Assembly: GCF_019343495.1 (NCBI RefSeq)
Contig: NZ_CP072549.1
Span: 1,674,001-1,738,000, forward strand
Direction of reading: 5' to 3'
Origin: Acinetobacter lwoffii
GTDB lineage: Bacteria > Pseudomonadota > Gammaproteobacteria > Pseudomonadales > Moraxellaceae
DNA length: 64,000 nucleotides
Of the stretch, positions 1 through 10,110 are shown piece after piece. The stretch's first letter is position 1; each line of letters starts with the position of its first letter. Below the pieces are notes generated by a model. That model did not search any database. It worked only from the letters and a program-made list of their open reading frames with translations, and was not told the origin of the DNA. Position numbers and translations under genes: made by a program.

Positions 1-1906
1 GCGCGACATGCAGTTCCACGTTATCTAAACCGTCGATCAGAATCCCGTGCGCTGACAGTGTATGACTGGCACGCGGGTTCAAGGCAGGTTTCAGCACCAG
101 CTCAGGCTCGTCCTGATCCAGATGCATGTGACGGTTCACCTGATTAATCAGGGCATGCAGGCTGATATCACCATTGACCAGATTCACCAGAATGTCATCA
201 CCGGTTTTGACATTGAAGTGGTTGCAATAATCACTCAGATCAATCGATTTCGGGTGAATTGCCAGACGTGATAGTTCCTTGTTCAGTACTTCACGGCCAA
301 CTTCCAGATTCTTGCTGCGATCTTGCTGGCGGAACCAGTGGCGCAGCTTGTCCCGCGCACGGGCAGTTTTGATATAACCCAGCGAATTAACCAGCCAGTC
401 CCGGTTCGGTTCCCGGTCTTTTTTGGTCAGAATTTCAACCTGTTCACCGGTTTTCAGAGTATAGGTCAGCGGCACATAGCGCTGATTTACCCGTGCGGCA
501 TAGCACTTGTTCCCGACCTCGGTATGCACATGATAAGCAAAGTCGAGTACGGTCGAATCACGTGGTAGCTCTTTGATATCGCCATCACGGCTAAACACAT
601 AGATCTTTTCGAAGCCTTCAAAATCTTGAATATGCTCAAAATTCTCTATTTCATCTTCAGATTCTTTATGTGCACTGCTTTCATTACGTTCTTGATAATG
701 CTCAAGTACCGCACGTAAGGAATGCAGACGATGGTTAAAGGAGCGATCTGTGGTTTTCGCGCCTTCTTTATAATTAAAGTGTGAACACACCCCAAGTTCA
801 GCTTCGTCATGCATTGCATGAGTACGAATCTGCACTTCAAGTGACTTATTCTCGGCAATCACCGCAGTATGTAAAGAACGATAACCATTGGCTTTCGGAT
901 TGGTAATATAGTCATCAAACTGATGCGGAATGTGGCGCCAGATCTGATGCACAATACCTAAAGTGTGGTAACACTCCGGTACACTTTTCACCAGTACCCG
1001 TAGCGCACGAATATCATAGAGCTGGTCAAAGCTCAGGTTCTTGCTTTTCATTTTTCGATAAATCGAATAAATGTGTTTCACCCGGCCATTAATTTCAGCT
1101 TCGATGCCATGCTCAGCCAATTCATTGCGTAATTTATCAATCACAAACTGAATATACTGTTCACGCTCCAGACGCTTTTCATTCAGTAAGGAAGCAATTT
1201 CTTTATAACGTTCCGGCGCAAGATAACGGAAAGCCAGATCTTCCAGCTCCCACTTCAACTGAGCAATGCCCAAGCGGTGTGCCAGTGGCGAGTAAATGGT
1301 CAGAATTTCTCGGGCCACCCGTTCCTGACGCTCACGCGAGGAATTGGCCAGTTCACGCAAGGCATAGGTACGTTCGGCCAGCTTGACCAGAACGACACGT
1401 ACATCTTCGGTGACCGAGATCAGCATTTTGTAAATGCCAGACAGATGTTCACGCTGGTTATTATTGAAATGATCTTCCAGGCGTTTATTTTTTTCGATCA
1501 GCTCAGACAGCTTACCCATGGCAAGCGTACCTTTGACCAGGCTATGCACCTGTTCGCCGAACTGTTCCAATACTTCACTGAGTGGCATGACGCCTTCACG
1601 AACAGCACGATACAGCATGGCTGCGGACAAAGTATCTTCATCGACATGCAGATGCGCCAGAATATCCGCCATCTCAATACCAGTATAAAAGGTATTGGAG
1701 CGGTGCTGAACCGTACTTTGCAGCTCTCTTTCTAATGTTAAGTGGGCGACTTCTTCGAGCTGCGTTAAAGGTGCGCCATCTAATATGCCACGAACCCGAT
1801 CCAACCATTCAGTCAGATCCTGGTGTGCTTGTTCGGCATGTTCTACAGTCGTCTCCTGTGACAACTCATTGAGTCGTCCAGGGAGTTGCTCACGTACTGT
1901 GACCAT
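1..1906 (-). CDS. relA: RelA, ribosome-associated (p)ppGpp synthetase (3' end cut by window edge)
   Basis: Makes the alarmone (p)ppGpp from ATP and GTP/GDP when uncharged tRNA stalls ribosomes. About 635 residues are visible; the C-terminal regulatory part lies beyond the left edge. The N-terminal half has the HD-domain fold region, but the hydrolase motif HDxxED is replaced (LYRAVREGV at that place), which points to RelA rather than bifunctional SpoT. The synthetase region follows with FDDYITNPKANGYRSLHT, and a TGS domain begins near residue 435 (IYVFSRDGDIKELP). The ATG at 1906 has a TAGGAG ribosome site six bases upstream. It is last in the run cysM, exonuclease, rlmD, relA, 32 bases after rlmD. 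The assignment to RelA is strong; the missing C-terminus cannot be judged. Confidence 0.95.
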   Translation of the reverse strand, partial: MVTVREQLPGRLNELSQETTVEHAEQAHQDLTEWLDRVRGILDGAPLTQLEEVAHLTLERELQSTVQHRSNTFYTGIEMADILAHLHVDEDTLSAAMLYRAVREGVMPLSEVLEQFGEQVHSLVKGTLAMGKLSELIEKNKRLEDHFNNNQREHLSGIYKMLISVTEDVRVVLVKLAERTYALRELANSSRERQERVAREILTIYSPLAHRLGIAQLKWELEDLAFRYLAPERYKEIASLLNEKRLEREQYIQFVIDKLRNELAEHGIEAEINGRVKHIYSIYRKMKSKNLSFDQLYDIRALRVLVKSVPECYHTLGIVHQIWRHIPHQFDDYITNPKANGYRSLHTAVIAENKSLEVQIRTHAMHDEAELGVCSHFNYKEGAKTTDRSFNHRLHSLRAVLEHYQERNESSAHKESEDEIENFEHIQDFEGFEKIYVFSRDGDIKELPRDSTVLDFAYHVHTEVGNKCYAARVNQRYVPLTYTLKTGEQVEILTKKDREPNRDWLVNSLGYIKTARARDKLRHWFRQQDRSKNLEVGREVLNKELSRLAIHPKSIDLSDYCNHFNVKTGDDILVNLVNGDISLHALINQVNRHMHLDQDEPELVLKPALNPRASHTLSAHGILIDGLDNVELHVA

Positions 1907-1938
1907 ACCCGTCTCCTACTTTTAAAAACATCATTTCT

Positions 1939-3327
1939 TTAATCGTTTATTTGATTTTCTTTTTCGAACAATGCGATTGATTCAACATGTCCAGTATGTG
2001 TAAACATATCCATCACGCCCGCTTGGGTGAGACGATAGCCCTGTTGTACCAAGAGTCCTGCATCTCTGGCGAGTGTCGCAGGATTACATGACACATAAAC
2101 GATTCTTTTAGCTCCAAACTGAGGGATATAATGCATCACTTCTTCTGCCCCAGCACGTGGCGGGTCGATTAATAATGCATCAAAACCTTGATTTGCCCAA
2201 GTGTGGTGCGAGAAATCTTTGGTTAAATCTTGTGAATAGAACGATATTTGTGCAATACCATTGTTTTTGGCATTTTCCGCACCACGTCGAACCATTTCAT
2301 CACTTCCCTCGACCGCAATCACCTGACCCGACGCACCAACACAGCGCGCAAGAGGTAAGGAAAAGTTTCCTAATCCACAAAAGAGATCCAGAACCCGTTC
2401 ACCCTGTTGCAGTTGTAGCAAATCACATGCCAATCGTACCATTTGCGGATTGATGCTTGAATTTACCTGAGTAAAGTCCAGAGGATTAAAGCCGAATTTC
2501 ACATCAAAGTCATCAAGACCATAGTGTAAGCGTGCAGATGCTTCTGTATCATCTATTCGCGAAAGCGTTTCTTTGCCGGCAGGCTGCAGATACAGTTGCC
2601 AGCCTTTCTGTAACGTAAATTCGCGCAATTGGTTGACATCATCGGCAGATAATTTTGCAGTTTCACGCACCAGCAGCGCAATGTCCTGATCCCCCATGGC
2701 CAATTCTATATGACCGATGTCGGCCTTACCATTCAGACCTTGCAGCAATTGTTTAAGACGTGTAACCGAGCCAAACTCGCGATCCAAGATCATACAGCGA
2801 TCAATCGGTGTCAGTTTGTTGGACTGATTCTCACGAAAACCCACCACCAGCTGATCCTTGGAAGGTAGATAACGCACCCCAATCCGGGCTTTACGGCGAT
2901 AATCTTCACGTTGTGAACGTAAAGGCGATAGCCATTGATCAGGCTGGATTCCAGCAAAATGCTGTAGATGCGATTTCAGCACATTCTGTTTCAGTTCAAT
3001 CTGCGCATCCGCAGCGATATGCTGCATATTACAGCCACCACAGATCCCAAAATGCGGACACACCGGCTTCACGCGAATCTCGGAAGCGTCGCTCAACAAT
3101 TCAAGACTGTCGGCTTCTTCGAGTTTTTTAACTTCACGGGTAATGCGGGCACGCACGGTTTCACCCGGCAAGGCATAACGGATAAAGACTTTCTTGCCAT
3201 GTTTATGCTGCGGATGATCCGGATGTGAACCATAATGAGCGATACCACGTCCCTCATGCGATAGTGACTCAACCTGAAAAATGTACTCGGGTTGCTGGAT
3301 AGGACGTGCTTGTGCTCGATGTTTCAT
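1939..3327 (-). CDS. rlmD: RlmD, 23S rRNA (uracil-1939-C5)-methyltransferase
   Basis: SAM-dependent enzyme that methylates C5 of U1939 in 23S rRNA (formerly RumA). 462 residues against 433 in E. coli. An N-terminal TRAM-like region is followed by the iron-sulfur cysteines ([13 protein letters not shown] plus a later Cys in IDRCMI). Then come the SAM-binding motif [14 protein letters not shown], the DPPRAG motif and the catalytic-cysteine motif [11 protein letters not shown]. The gene starts six bases after the upstream exonuclease stop codon, so the two are very probably co-transcribed and translationally linked. Confidence 0.96.
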   Translation of the reverse strand: MKHRAQARPIQQPEYIFQVESLSHEGRGIAHYGSHPDHPQHKHGKKVFIRYALPGETVRARITREVKKLEEADSLELLSDASEIRVKPVCPHFGICGGCNMQHIAADAQIELKQNVLKSHLQHFAGIQPDQWLSPLRSQREDYRRKARIGVRYLPSKDQLVVGFRENQSNKLTPIDRCMILDREFGSVTRLKQLLQGLNGKADIGHIELAMGDQDIALLVRETAKLSADDVNQLREFTLQKGWQLYLQPAGKETLSRIDDTEASARLHYGLDDFDVKFGFNPLDFTQVNSSINPQMVRLACDLLQLQQGERVLDLFCGLGNFSLPLARCVGASGQVIAVEGSDEMVRRGAENAKNNGIAQISFYSQDLTKDFSHHTWANQGFDALLIDPPRAGAEEVMHYIPQFGAKRIVYVSCNPATLARDAGLLVQQGYRLTQAGVMDMFTHTGHVESIALFEKENQIND

Positions 3328-3333
3328 GAAAAC

Positions 3334-4152
3334 CTAGGGTATGGAGATGGGAAAATCAAATTGGGTAAATTCAGTTCGTTGCGAAGTCTCACGCCAAACT
3401 GATAAAAAGTCCGCATGCTGCGGTTGAGTCTGCAAATATTGAATCGTGCTTTGCAGCAGATGCTGATAATCCGGCAGTAACAGCTGGCCTTTTAACAGCA
3501 ACCAGCGGATATACACCAGCCAGGTATTCAGGACATCACCTTCACAATAAGACGTCAGTTCGGTCCATTGCTGATTGCGGACATATTCCGGAACCCGATA
3601 GGCTCCGTCACCGCGCTTGCCTGGATAACCCAGCAAATGTGCAACATCATCCAGCTTCTGGAAATGACGGGCATGAAACATGGCCATCACATCCATCAGG
3701 TCAACATGACGATGATGGTAACGATTCTGGTAGTTATTATAACGCTTTTGCGTATCAATTTCGCCCTGATCGAACAGACTCGGTGCAGAGAGTCCATGAT
3801 ACATGGCGCGGTATAAAATTACTGGTAAATCAAACTGTGAGCCATTCCAACTCACTAGAGTCGGATGTCGCTTGTCAAAAATGGACAAGAATTTTTTCAA
3901 AATTTCTGCTTCAGAATGCTGTTCTCGACTAAAGGAAAACAGCTTCATACCCTGTTCATCCATCCATAAACCGGAAATACAGACAATTTCATGCAGCGGT
4001 AAACGCTGAAAATCAGAGCCTGAATCCTGACGGCGTAATTTGGTCAGGGCCTGATCCAGATCTGCTTCGGGCAGGTCCAGACCAAACAGATGCGCGCCTG
4101 ATTTGAGATCGGTTTGGGTTTCAATATCGAAAGTTAAAACAGGCAGGCGCAT
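3334..4152 (-). CDS. Predicted 3'-5' exonuclease, PolB-exonuclease-like
   Basis: 272-residue protein of the family related to the proofreading exonuclease domain of DNA polymerase B (DNA_pol_B_exo2 type). The DEDD-type signature is readable: LTFDIETQTD at the N-terminus (first D and E), SWNGSQFDLPVI in the middle, and a late Asp in the TSYCEGDVLNTW stretch. It probably degrades DNA or RNA 3' ends in the cytoplasm; the substrate is unknown. It lies between cysM (18 bases upstream) and rlmD (6 bases downstream) on the same strand. The family call is firm, the biological role is not. Confidence 0.85.
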   Translation of the reverse strand: MRLPVLTFDIETQTDLKSGAHLFGLDLPEADLDQALTKLRRQDSGSDFQRLPLHEIVCISGLWMDEQGMKLFSFSREQHSEAEILKKFLSIFDKRHPTLVSWNGSQFDLPVILYRAMYHGLSAPSLFDQGEIDTQKRYNNYQNRYHHRHVDLMDVMAMFHARHFQKLDDVAHLLGYPGKRGDGAYRVPEYVRNQQWTELTSYCEGDVLNTWLVYIRWLLLKGQLLLPDYQHLLQSTIQYLQTQPQHADFLSVWRETSQRTEFTQFDFPISIP

Positions 4153-4170
4153 AAAACAGTGCTCAAATAA

Positions 4171-5100
4171 TTATTCAGGATCTTGTACAGAGAATAACCC
4201 TGTAGACAAGTAACGGTCACCACGGTCACAGATAATACACACAATCACTGCATCCGGATGTTCTTCCGCCAGTTTAATCGAGGCCCACACTGCCCCACCA
4301 GAAGAGGTTCCGGCACTGATGCCTTCTTTCTGTGCCAGCTTGCGCATGGTTTTTTCAGCTTCGATTTGTGGAATATCAATAATGCGATCGACTCGGCTGC
4401 GGTCGAAAATGGTTGGCAGATATTCTTCTGGCCAGCGACGGATTCCGGCAATGCTTGAACCATCAGATGGCTGTAAACCGACGATCTGAATATCAGGATT
4501 CATTTCTTTCAGGTATTTCGACACACCCATGATGGTGCCGGTGGTACCCATAGAACTGACAAAATGGGTAATTTTGCCACCGGTTTGCTGCCAGATTTCT
4601 GGACCCGTGGTCAGGTAATGCGCTTCGACATTGTCCGGATTTCCGAACTGATTCAGCACCAGACCCACACCATCATTCTGCATTTGAGCAGCAAGATCAC
4701 GTGCACCTTCCATGCCCTGCTCTTTGGTTACTTCAATTAGCTCGGCACCATACGCAAGCATCGCGTCCTTACGTTCCTGACTCATATTGTTCGGCATGAT
4801 CAGCTTCATTTTATAGCCACGCATTGCTGCGACCATCGCCAATGCAATCCCCGTATTTCCGCTCGTTGCCTCAATCAGGGTGTCACCCGGTTTGATCTGC
4901 CCACGCTTCTCGGCCTGCATGATCATATTATAGGCCGGACGGTCTTTGACCGAACCTGCTGGGTTATTGCCTTCGAGTTTCGCGAGTACTGTAGCTTGAG
5001 TGTGACTTGCCAGACGCTGTAAACGCACCAGCGGCGTTTTGCCTACATAATGGTCTAACAAAAATTCATCTGCTTGAAAATCAGGGATGGTATTACTCAT
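4171..5100 (-). CDS. cysM: CysM, cysteine synthase B
   Basis: PLP enzyme that joins O-acetylserine with sulfide or thiosulfate to give cysteine or S-sulfocysteine. The PLP lysine is K52 in GNNPAGSVKDRPAYN; the substrate loop TSGNTGIAL and the phosphate-binding SSMGTTGTIMG are intact. I prefer the ATG at 5100 (309 residues), because an AGGTG ribosome site lies six bases upstream; an in-frame GTG at 5109 would overlap that site. It is the first gene of the minus-strand run leading to relA and is divergent from gacS. CysM is favoured over CysK by length and by the family pattern KxEGxNPAGSVKDR. Confidence 0.95.
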   Translation of the reverse strand: MSNTIPDFQADEFLLDHYVGKTPLVRLQRLASHTQATVLAKLEGNNPAGSVKDRPAYNMIMQAEKRGQIKPGDTLIEATSGNTGIALAMVAAMRGYKMKLIMPNNMSQERKDAMLAYGAELIEVTKEQGMEGARDLAAQMQNDGVGLVLNQFGNPDNVEAHYLTTGPEIWQQTGGKITHFVSSMGTTGTIMGVSKYLKEMNPDIQIVGLQPSDGSSIAGIRRWPEEYLPTIFDRSRVDRIIDIPQIEAEKTMRKLAQKEGISAGTSSGGAVWASIKLAEEHPDAVIVCIICDRGDRYLSTGLFSVQDPE

Positions 5101-5462
5101 TATTTGCACCTATATCGAGGTGCGGCTATTGTATGAAAAAATGCTTTTCCCTGCACCCATTTAGCAAGGCTTTTTCAGAAAACTCACTAAAACTCACACA
5201 CTATCAAGCCATAAACTACATTTCCCGATAATTTAGCCAGATGAAGCAGCTCGCTAATGAAGATGAAAATACTATTTCAGTCTGGCACTTTTACAGATTG
5301 AAATTTCGTGCGTCTTAGTCTTGCTGTACCTGAGCAAAATTAACTGAAATCTCTTGTATTTTTAACTGCTAATCCGAAGCTTTATAAAAATTATGCTTAA
5401 ATTTTAACTGTCGATTTAAAGCATGCTAATATGCCAGGCATAAAGAAAATACTGCTTAAATC
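5101..5462. promoter_or_regulatory. cysM / gacS divergent intergenic region with a likely gacS promoter
   Basis: 362 bases without a convincing gene. The best plus-strand promoter is TTAACT at 5404-5409, a 17-base spacer and TAATAT at 5427-5432 with an extended TGC just before the -10 box, about 30 bases ahead of the gacS ATG. The ribosome site of gacS is weak (AAAG-like), so translation may be limited. The cysM promoter must lie here on the other strand, but I cannot pick it out. Confidence 0.5.
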
Positions 5463-8270
5463 ATGTCAACGATCAACAAAAAGCTGTTTAAACGCCTACA
5501 CTTAAATCATGCCTATGGACAGCTGATTGCGCTGATTTTTGTGCCGATTACCATTTTGGCCTGTGTCGGTGCCATGCTGGTGTTGACTGAAACCTCGAAT
5601 GCCGCACGTGCCCAGCAGAAGCAGATGGCCATTGCGATTCTGACCCGCTTTCAAGGTACTTCAGAATATGCACTGGATATCTTGAACCTGTATCCATGGC
5701 AATATGACCAGGCCCACAATGCCATGCAGAACATGCTGAATGAAAAGCATCTGGTTCGGGCAGCGGTTCTGGACGAAAATGGCAAGAACCGTTTGGGCAT
5801 CGGTTTTCAGGAACAGGCACCTTGGCCAGAATTTGAGAAAAGCGGCAATTTTATTGGCCCGATTCTGCATCAAGATAATCATATCTATGCCATTAAAGTG
5901 AATGAAAACACTTTTTCTACCGGCTGGCTGGCGATCGAACTGGATAACCAGCCGCTAGCAATTGCCCGTTACCGAGTACTGATCGTACTGATTGCGACCG
6001 GATTACTGACCTTATTATTGTTATTACTTTGCTTGAATTTCTACTCACGGCGCTGGATCGCCCCAATGTATGAGATTCGCATGCAATTGCAACGCCTGAA
6101 TGCCGATACCCTCGGCCAGCATATGGTGATTAACAGCACCGGCGAGCTGCGTTTATTGCAACGTGATATCGCCAATGTGGTGAAGCGTTTGCATTTCAGC
6201 TTTCTGGAACTGCGTGAACATACCGAACAGACCGAAGACGATTTACGCCGCACCCTCGACACTTTAGAAGTCCAGAATATTACCTATCGTCAGGCACGCG
6301 ACCAGGCGATCTCGGCCAACCAGGCCAAGTCGGTGTTTCTGGCCAATATTTCCCATGAATTGCGCACCCCGCTGAACAGTATTGATGGTTTTATTCATCT
6401 GTTGTTACGTCAGGGCAATCTCAGCAACGAGCAGAGCCTGTATTTGCAGACCATTCGTAAGTCTTCGGCGCATTTGCTGGCACTGATCAATGATGTTCTG
6501 GATTTTTCCAAAATTGATGCCGGCAAACTGGAACTGGAAACGGCACCTTTTGATCTGGAAGAAGCGATTTTTGATGTGATGGACATGTTGTCACCTCTGG
6601 CAGCACAAAAACATATTGATATGGCCTTCTATTATGCAGATGGTGTGCCAAAACACATTATTGGTGATGCGCTACGATTTAAACAGATTCTGACCAACCT
6701 GATTTCCAATGCGATCAAATTCACTCCGGATGGAGAAATCATTGTCCGGGCACGCATGGAACATGATGGAATGGATCAGTGTGTGCTGCATTTTAGTGTA
6801 CAGGATAGCGGCATTGGCCTGAGTGGTACCGACCGTAAAAAGCTGTTTGAGTCCTTCTCGCAGGGTGATACCTCGGTAACCCGTCAGTTTGGCGGTACCG
6901 GTCTTGGTCTGGCAATTTCCAAACAGCTGGTCAGCCTGATGCATGGCCAGATTGGCTTTGAAGACAATCAGGAACGTGCCCCAACCGAAAAAGGCTCGAC
7001 CTTCTGGTTTACTGCCCAGTTCCTGGTCGATGAAGATACCGTGATTGAGCATCCAGATTTTAGCGAATTGACCGTGGTGTCTTATCTTGCACATCCGGCA
7101 ACTGCGAATGTGCTGCGGCATTATCTGGAAAATTATCAGGTTAAACATATTGAATGTGCATCAATTCTGGATCTGTTTAGCCGTCTGAATCATTTACAGA
7201 ATAGCGAAAATACCTGGCTGATCGTCGATCATAGTGGTGACAGTGAAGTCTTGTTACGCGAAATCCGTTCACGTTATCAGGGTCATCTGGCTGTCTATGG
7301 TTATCAGATGCAACTGGATCCAAGCATGCTCAATGACCATCGTGCCCGTGCCCTGCATCAGCCACTCAGCCGCAGCGCGCTGATTCAATTACTCGGCAAT
7401 CAGCCGGTCTTCGATCAGGAACAGCATGAAGAATTCAATGGTCAAGGCCTGCATATTCTGGCCGTGGATGATCATTTGCCCAACCTGATTGTTCTGGAAG
7501 CCTTGCTGGGCGAACTCAATGTCACCACGACCAAAGCCCTCAGCGGACAGGAAGCGATCGATATTATTCAGCGCCGTTATGAACAGGAACAACCGGCGTT
7601 TGATCTGGTGTTTATGGACATTCAGATGCCGGTGATGTCGGGGATCGATACCACCCGTGCCATTCGCTCGCTGGAATCGACCTTTGAAAATCATAGTCGC
7701 CTGCCAATTATCGCCCTGACGGCGCATGCACTTTCTGATGAAAAACATAAACTGCTGCAAAACGGCATGGATGATTATGTCACCAAGCCGATCCAGATCG
7801 AGCAGATTATCCAAATTTTGACGCACTGGACCACCGAGCATTTTAAACGGATTCCGGTACTGGAACGTGCCAATGTGATTGATGCCCTGGATCCAAATAT
7901 TCTGGACTGGCAGCAAAGCCTTCAACTGGCAGCCAATAAGGAAGATCTAGCGGTAGACCTGTTACGCATGCTGGTGGACAGCTTTGCAGATGAACTCGAT
8001 GAAATGCAGCAACTGATTGAACTGGAAGATTTTCCACAACTTGAACATGTGCTGCATCGTCTTTACGGTGCAACCCGCTATGTCGGTGCCCCCACTTTAC
8101 AGAAAGTTACGGGTGGCTTTGAACAGTTCGTTTCGACCTTGCGTAAAGAACGTCGTAAGGCCGATGAAAGCTTTGTTCAAGACGTGTTGAAATATTTTGA
8201 TGAACTCAAAGCCGTGGTTGAACAGGTTGAACAGGCTGCCCAGCAAATTTTGAAGCAACATTTGAATTAA
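5463..8270 (+). CDS. gacS: GacS/BarA-type hybrid sensor histidine kinase
   Basis: Membrane sensor kinase that phosphorylates the response regulator GacA and, in relatives, controls the Rsm/Csr small-RNA pathway. 935 residues (E. coli BarA 918). Order: transmembrane helix near 20-42; a periplasmic sensor of about 120 residues; a second helix near 170-192; HAMP; a coiled coil; HisKA with phosphoacceptor His298 in NISHELRTPLNS; and HATPase with N-box LISNAIKFT and DSGIGL/GGTGLGLAI. A degenerate receiver-like linker follows. Then comes a true receiver with Asp719 in FMDIQMPVMSG and a C-terminal Hpt domain with His865 in LHRLYGATRYVGA. The full phosphorelay is intact. The linker without a receiver Asp is normal for this family. 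Confidence 0.95.
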   Translation: MSTINKKLFKRLHLNHAYGQLIALIFVPITILACVGAMLVLTETSNAARAQQKQMAIAILTRFQGTSEYALDILNLYPWQYDQAHNAMQNMLNEKHLVRAAVLDENGKNRLGIGFQEQAPWPEFEKSGNFIGPILHQDNHIYAIKVNENTFSTGWLAIELDNQPLAIARYRVLIVLIATGLLTLLLLLLCLNFYSRRWIAPMYEIRMQLQRLNADTLGQHMVINSTGELRLLQRDIANVVKRLHFSFLELREHTEQTEDDLRRTLDTLEVQNITYRQARDQAISANQAKSVFLANISHELRTPLNSIDGFIHLLLRQGNLSNEQSLYLQTIRKSSAHLLALINDVLDFSKIDAGKLELETAPFDLEEAIFDVMDMLSPLAAQKHIDMAFYYADGVPKHIIGDALRFKQILTNLISNAIKFTPDGEIIVRARMEHDGMDQCVLHFSVQDSGIGLSGTDRKKLFESFSQGDTSVTRQFGGTGLGLAISKQLVSLMHGQIGFEDNQERAPTEKGSTFWFTAQFLVDEDTVIEHPDFSELTVVSYLAHPATANVLRHYLENYQVKHIECASILDLFSRLNHLQNSENTWLIVDHSGDSEVLLREIRSRYQGHLAVYGYQMQLDPSMLNDHRARALHQPLSRSALIQLLGNQPVFDQEQHEEFNGQGLHILAVDDHLPNLIVLEALLGELNVTTTKALSGQEAIDIIQRRYEQEQPAFDLVFMDIQMPVMSGIDTTRAIRSLESTFENHSRLPIIALTAHALSDEKHKLLQNGMDDYVTKPIQIEQIIQILTHWTTEHFKRIPVLERANVIDALDPNILDWQQSLQLAANKEDLAVDLLRMLVDSFADELDEMQQLIELEDFPQLEHVLHRLYGATRYVGAPTLQKVTGGFEQFVSTLRKERRKADESFVQDVLKYFDELKAVVEQVEQAAQQILKQHLN

Positions 8271-8280
8271 ACCTCTGAAG

Positions 8281-8341
8281 TGGCTCAGTCCATGACTTAA
8301 GAAGTGTGACTGAGCTGTCATGCAAGCCCAAAGGCTGCATG
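8281..8341 (+). other. Two tandem hairpins after gacS
   Basis: First hairpin: eight paired bases GCTCAGTC (8283-8290) with GACTGAGC (8308-8315). Second: ATGCAAGCC (8320-8328) with GGCTGCAT (8333-8340), one base short of perfect. Neither is followed by a run of T, so they are not typical intrinsic terminators. They may stabilise the gacS mRNA end or act in the leader of the next gene. Confidence 0.4.
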
Positions 8342-8376
8342 CTATGCTCAAGCCAGGAAAAATAAGGAAGAATGCC

Positions 8377-9165
8377 ATGTCACTCGTGCGCTTGGAAAAA
8401 AATAACGGCATTGCCACTGTTACACTGAATCGTCCGGATAAACGCAATGCCATGAGCTTTGCCCTGCTGCGCGAACTGGTCGCGACTGCACAAAAAATCA
8501 AAAAAGATAAAAGCATCCGATGTGTGATTTTAACGGGAGAAGCCCAGGTCTTTAGTGCCGGTATTGATCTGGCCGATTTAAATAATCCTAAAAATCGTGC
8601 TTATGCCGCATGGGAACTTATTCGTCCGGGTCAAAGCCTGTTTCAAAAAGCATTTCTGGTCTGGCAGGAATTGCCAGTCCCGGTGATTGCAGCGATGGAA
8701 GGCTTCTGTTTTGGTGCCGGCATGCAGCTTGCTCTGGCCGCAGATATCCGCATTGCCCATCCTGAGACCAAAATGTCAATTATGGAAACCCGTTGGGGAC
8801 TGGTACCAGACATGGGACTCAGCCGCTCACTGAAAGGCCTGATTGGTATTGATCTGGCCAAAGAGCTGACTTTGACTGCCCGGATTTTTGAGGGCGAATA
8901 TGCCAAAGAAATCGGTCTGATCACCCATGTCGATGAACAGCCATTGGCGAGAGCACAAGCCTTGGCTGAAGAAATGCTGCAACGTTCTCCAGATGCCCTG
9001 ATGGCTTCTAAATTTGTACTGGATGCCATGCAGCATCGTCCGAATAAATCCCTGCGTATGGAAAAAATCTGGCAGCTGAAATTATTACTGGGTAAAAACA
9101 GTCAATTGGCCCGTAAAAAGGACAAAAACCCAGAGGTTCAGTTTGTACCGCGCCAATACAAATAA
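8377..9165 (+). CDS. Crotonase / enoyl-CoA hydratase-isomerase family protein
   Basis: Acyl-CoA enzyme of the crotonase fold, 262 residues from the ATG at 8377. That start has AAGGAAG six bases upstream; the frame is open further 5' but lacks a ribosome site there. Oxyanion-hole segments are visible: FSAGIDLADL and FCFGAGMQLALAADIRIA. The acidic residue of METRWGLVPDMG fits a hydratase or isomerase active site. Which acyl-CoA it uses cannot be told. It may be co-transcribed with the dehydrogenase 36 bases downstream. Confidence 0.85.
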   Translation: MSLVRLEKNNGIATVTLNRPDKRNAMSFALLRELVATAQKIKKDKSIRCVILTGEAQVFSAGIDLADLNNPKNRAYAAWELIRPGQSLFQKAFLVWQELPVPVIAAMEGFCFGAGMQLALAADIRIAHPETKMSIMETRWGLVPDMGLSRSLKGLIGIDLAKELTLTARIFEGEYAKEIGLITHVDEQPLARAQALAEEMLQRSPDALMASKFVLDAMQHRPNKSLRMEKIWQLKLLLGKNSQLARKKDKNPEVQFVPRQYK

Positions 9166-9201
9166 ACCCAGTCTGAATCTAGGAAAGGAATAAACCAAAG
9201 C

Positions 9202-10071
9202 ATGCAGTTGAATCGCGATACTAAAATTGCCTTTTTAGGTATGGGGCTGATGGGCACTCGCATGGCCACACGTCTGCTTCAAGCAGGTTTTCAGGTGGCA
9301 GTCTGGAACCGCACACCTGCGGCCTGTTATCCGCTGTTAGACTTAGGCGCGACTGCGCTGTCTTTAGACCAGATTGCCAATTATCCGGTCATTCTCAGCT
9401 GCTTGGCAGATGATCAGGCAGTGCAATCTGTTTTTGCTCAGATCGAACCGTATTTGGTTGCGGAGCAAGTGATTGTGGATTTTTCTAGTCTTTCGGTACA
9501 GCAAACTCAAGCACTTGCCGCGCAAGCACAGGCCAAGAAAGTAATCTGGATTGACTCTCCAGTTTCAGGCGGTACCGCCGGAGCTGAACAAGGCAGTCTG
9601 GTGATTTTTGCCGGTGGTAATGCCGCGACTATTGAAAATCTTAATCCGATCTATGCAGTACTTTCACAACGCGTGACCCGCATGGGTGATACGGGTACCG
9701 GTCAGGCGACTAAAATCTGTAATCAGCTGATTGTGGCTGCCAATAGCACCTTGATCGCAGAAGCGGTCGCCCTTGCTGGACTTGCCGGGGTGGATACACG
9801 TTTACTGGCGCCTGCGCTGGCGGGTGGTTTTGCCGACTCCAAGCCTTTTCAGATTCTGGCACCGCGTATGGCCACGCAAACTTTTGAACCGGTGCAATGG
9901 AAAGTACAGACCTTATCCAAGGATCTGAATAATGCCGTGCAACTGGCACAAAGCTTTGACCTGGATGTTCCGGTGGCGACTCAAGCTTTAACGCAGTTAC
10001 ATGCTCATCAAGCCCAAGGCTTTGCCGAAGCAGATCTGGCTACTGTAATCCAGCAACTAAAACATTCATAA
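9202..10071 (+). CDS. NAD(P)-dependent beta-hydroxyacid dehydrogenase (3-hydroxyisobutyrate / tartronate-semialdehyde reductase family)
   Basis: 289 residues, the usual length for HIBADH/GarR/GlxR enzymes. The N-terminal Rossmann motif is FLGMGLMGTRMATRLL. The substrate segment DSPVSGGTAGAEQGSL and the catalytic lysine in GTGQATKICNQLIVAAN are intact. The ATG is preceded by AGGAAAGGA-type purines. The next gene looks like hydroxypyruvate isomerase, so reduction of tartronate semialdehyde is a reasonable guess; 3-hydroxyisobutyrate or a short-chain aldehyde-acid are alternatives. No glyoxylate carboligase gene is present in the window. Confidence 0.85.
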   Translation: MQLNRDTKIAFLGMGLMGTRMATRLLQAGFQVAVWNRTPAACYPLLDLGATALSLDQIANYPVILSCLADDQAVQSVFAQIEPYLVAEQVIVDFSSLSVQQTQALAAQAQAKKVIWIDSPVSGGTAGAEQGSLVIFAGGNAATIENLNPIYAVLSQRVTRMGDTGTGQATKICNQLIVAANSTLIAEAVALAGLAGVDTRLLAPALAGGFADSKPFQILAPRMATQTFEPVQWKVQTLSKDLNNAVQLAQSFDLDVPVATQALTQLHAHQAQGFAEADLATVIQQLKHS

Positions 10072-10110
10072 CGCTTGATTGATGCGGCCTTGAATATTGA
10101 AGAGAAAGAC

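Noticed and set aside
1277..1735. 152-codon plus-strand frame opposite relA
   Set aside because: It is antisense to conserved RelA domains and encodes no recognisable protein.
7050..7410. Receiver-like part of GacS without phosphoacceptor Asp considered as unusual decay
   Set aside because: BarA/GacS kinases have this linker routinely; the true receiver downstream is intact.
6672..7925. Long minus-strand frames opposite gacS
   Set aside because: They mirror the codon structure of a conserved kinase gene on the other strand and have no own ribosome site.
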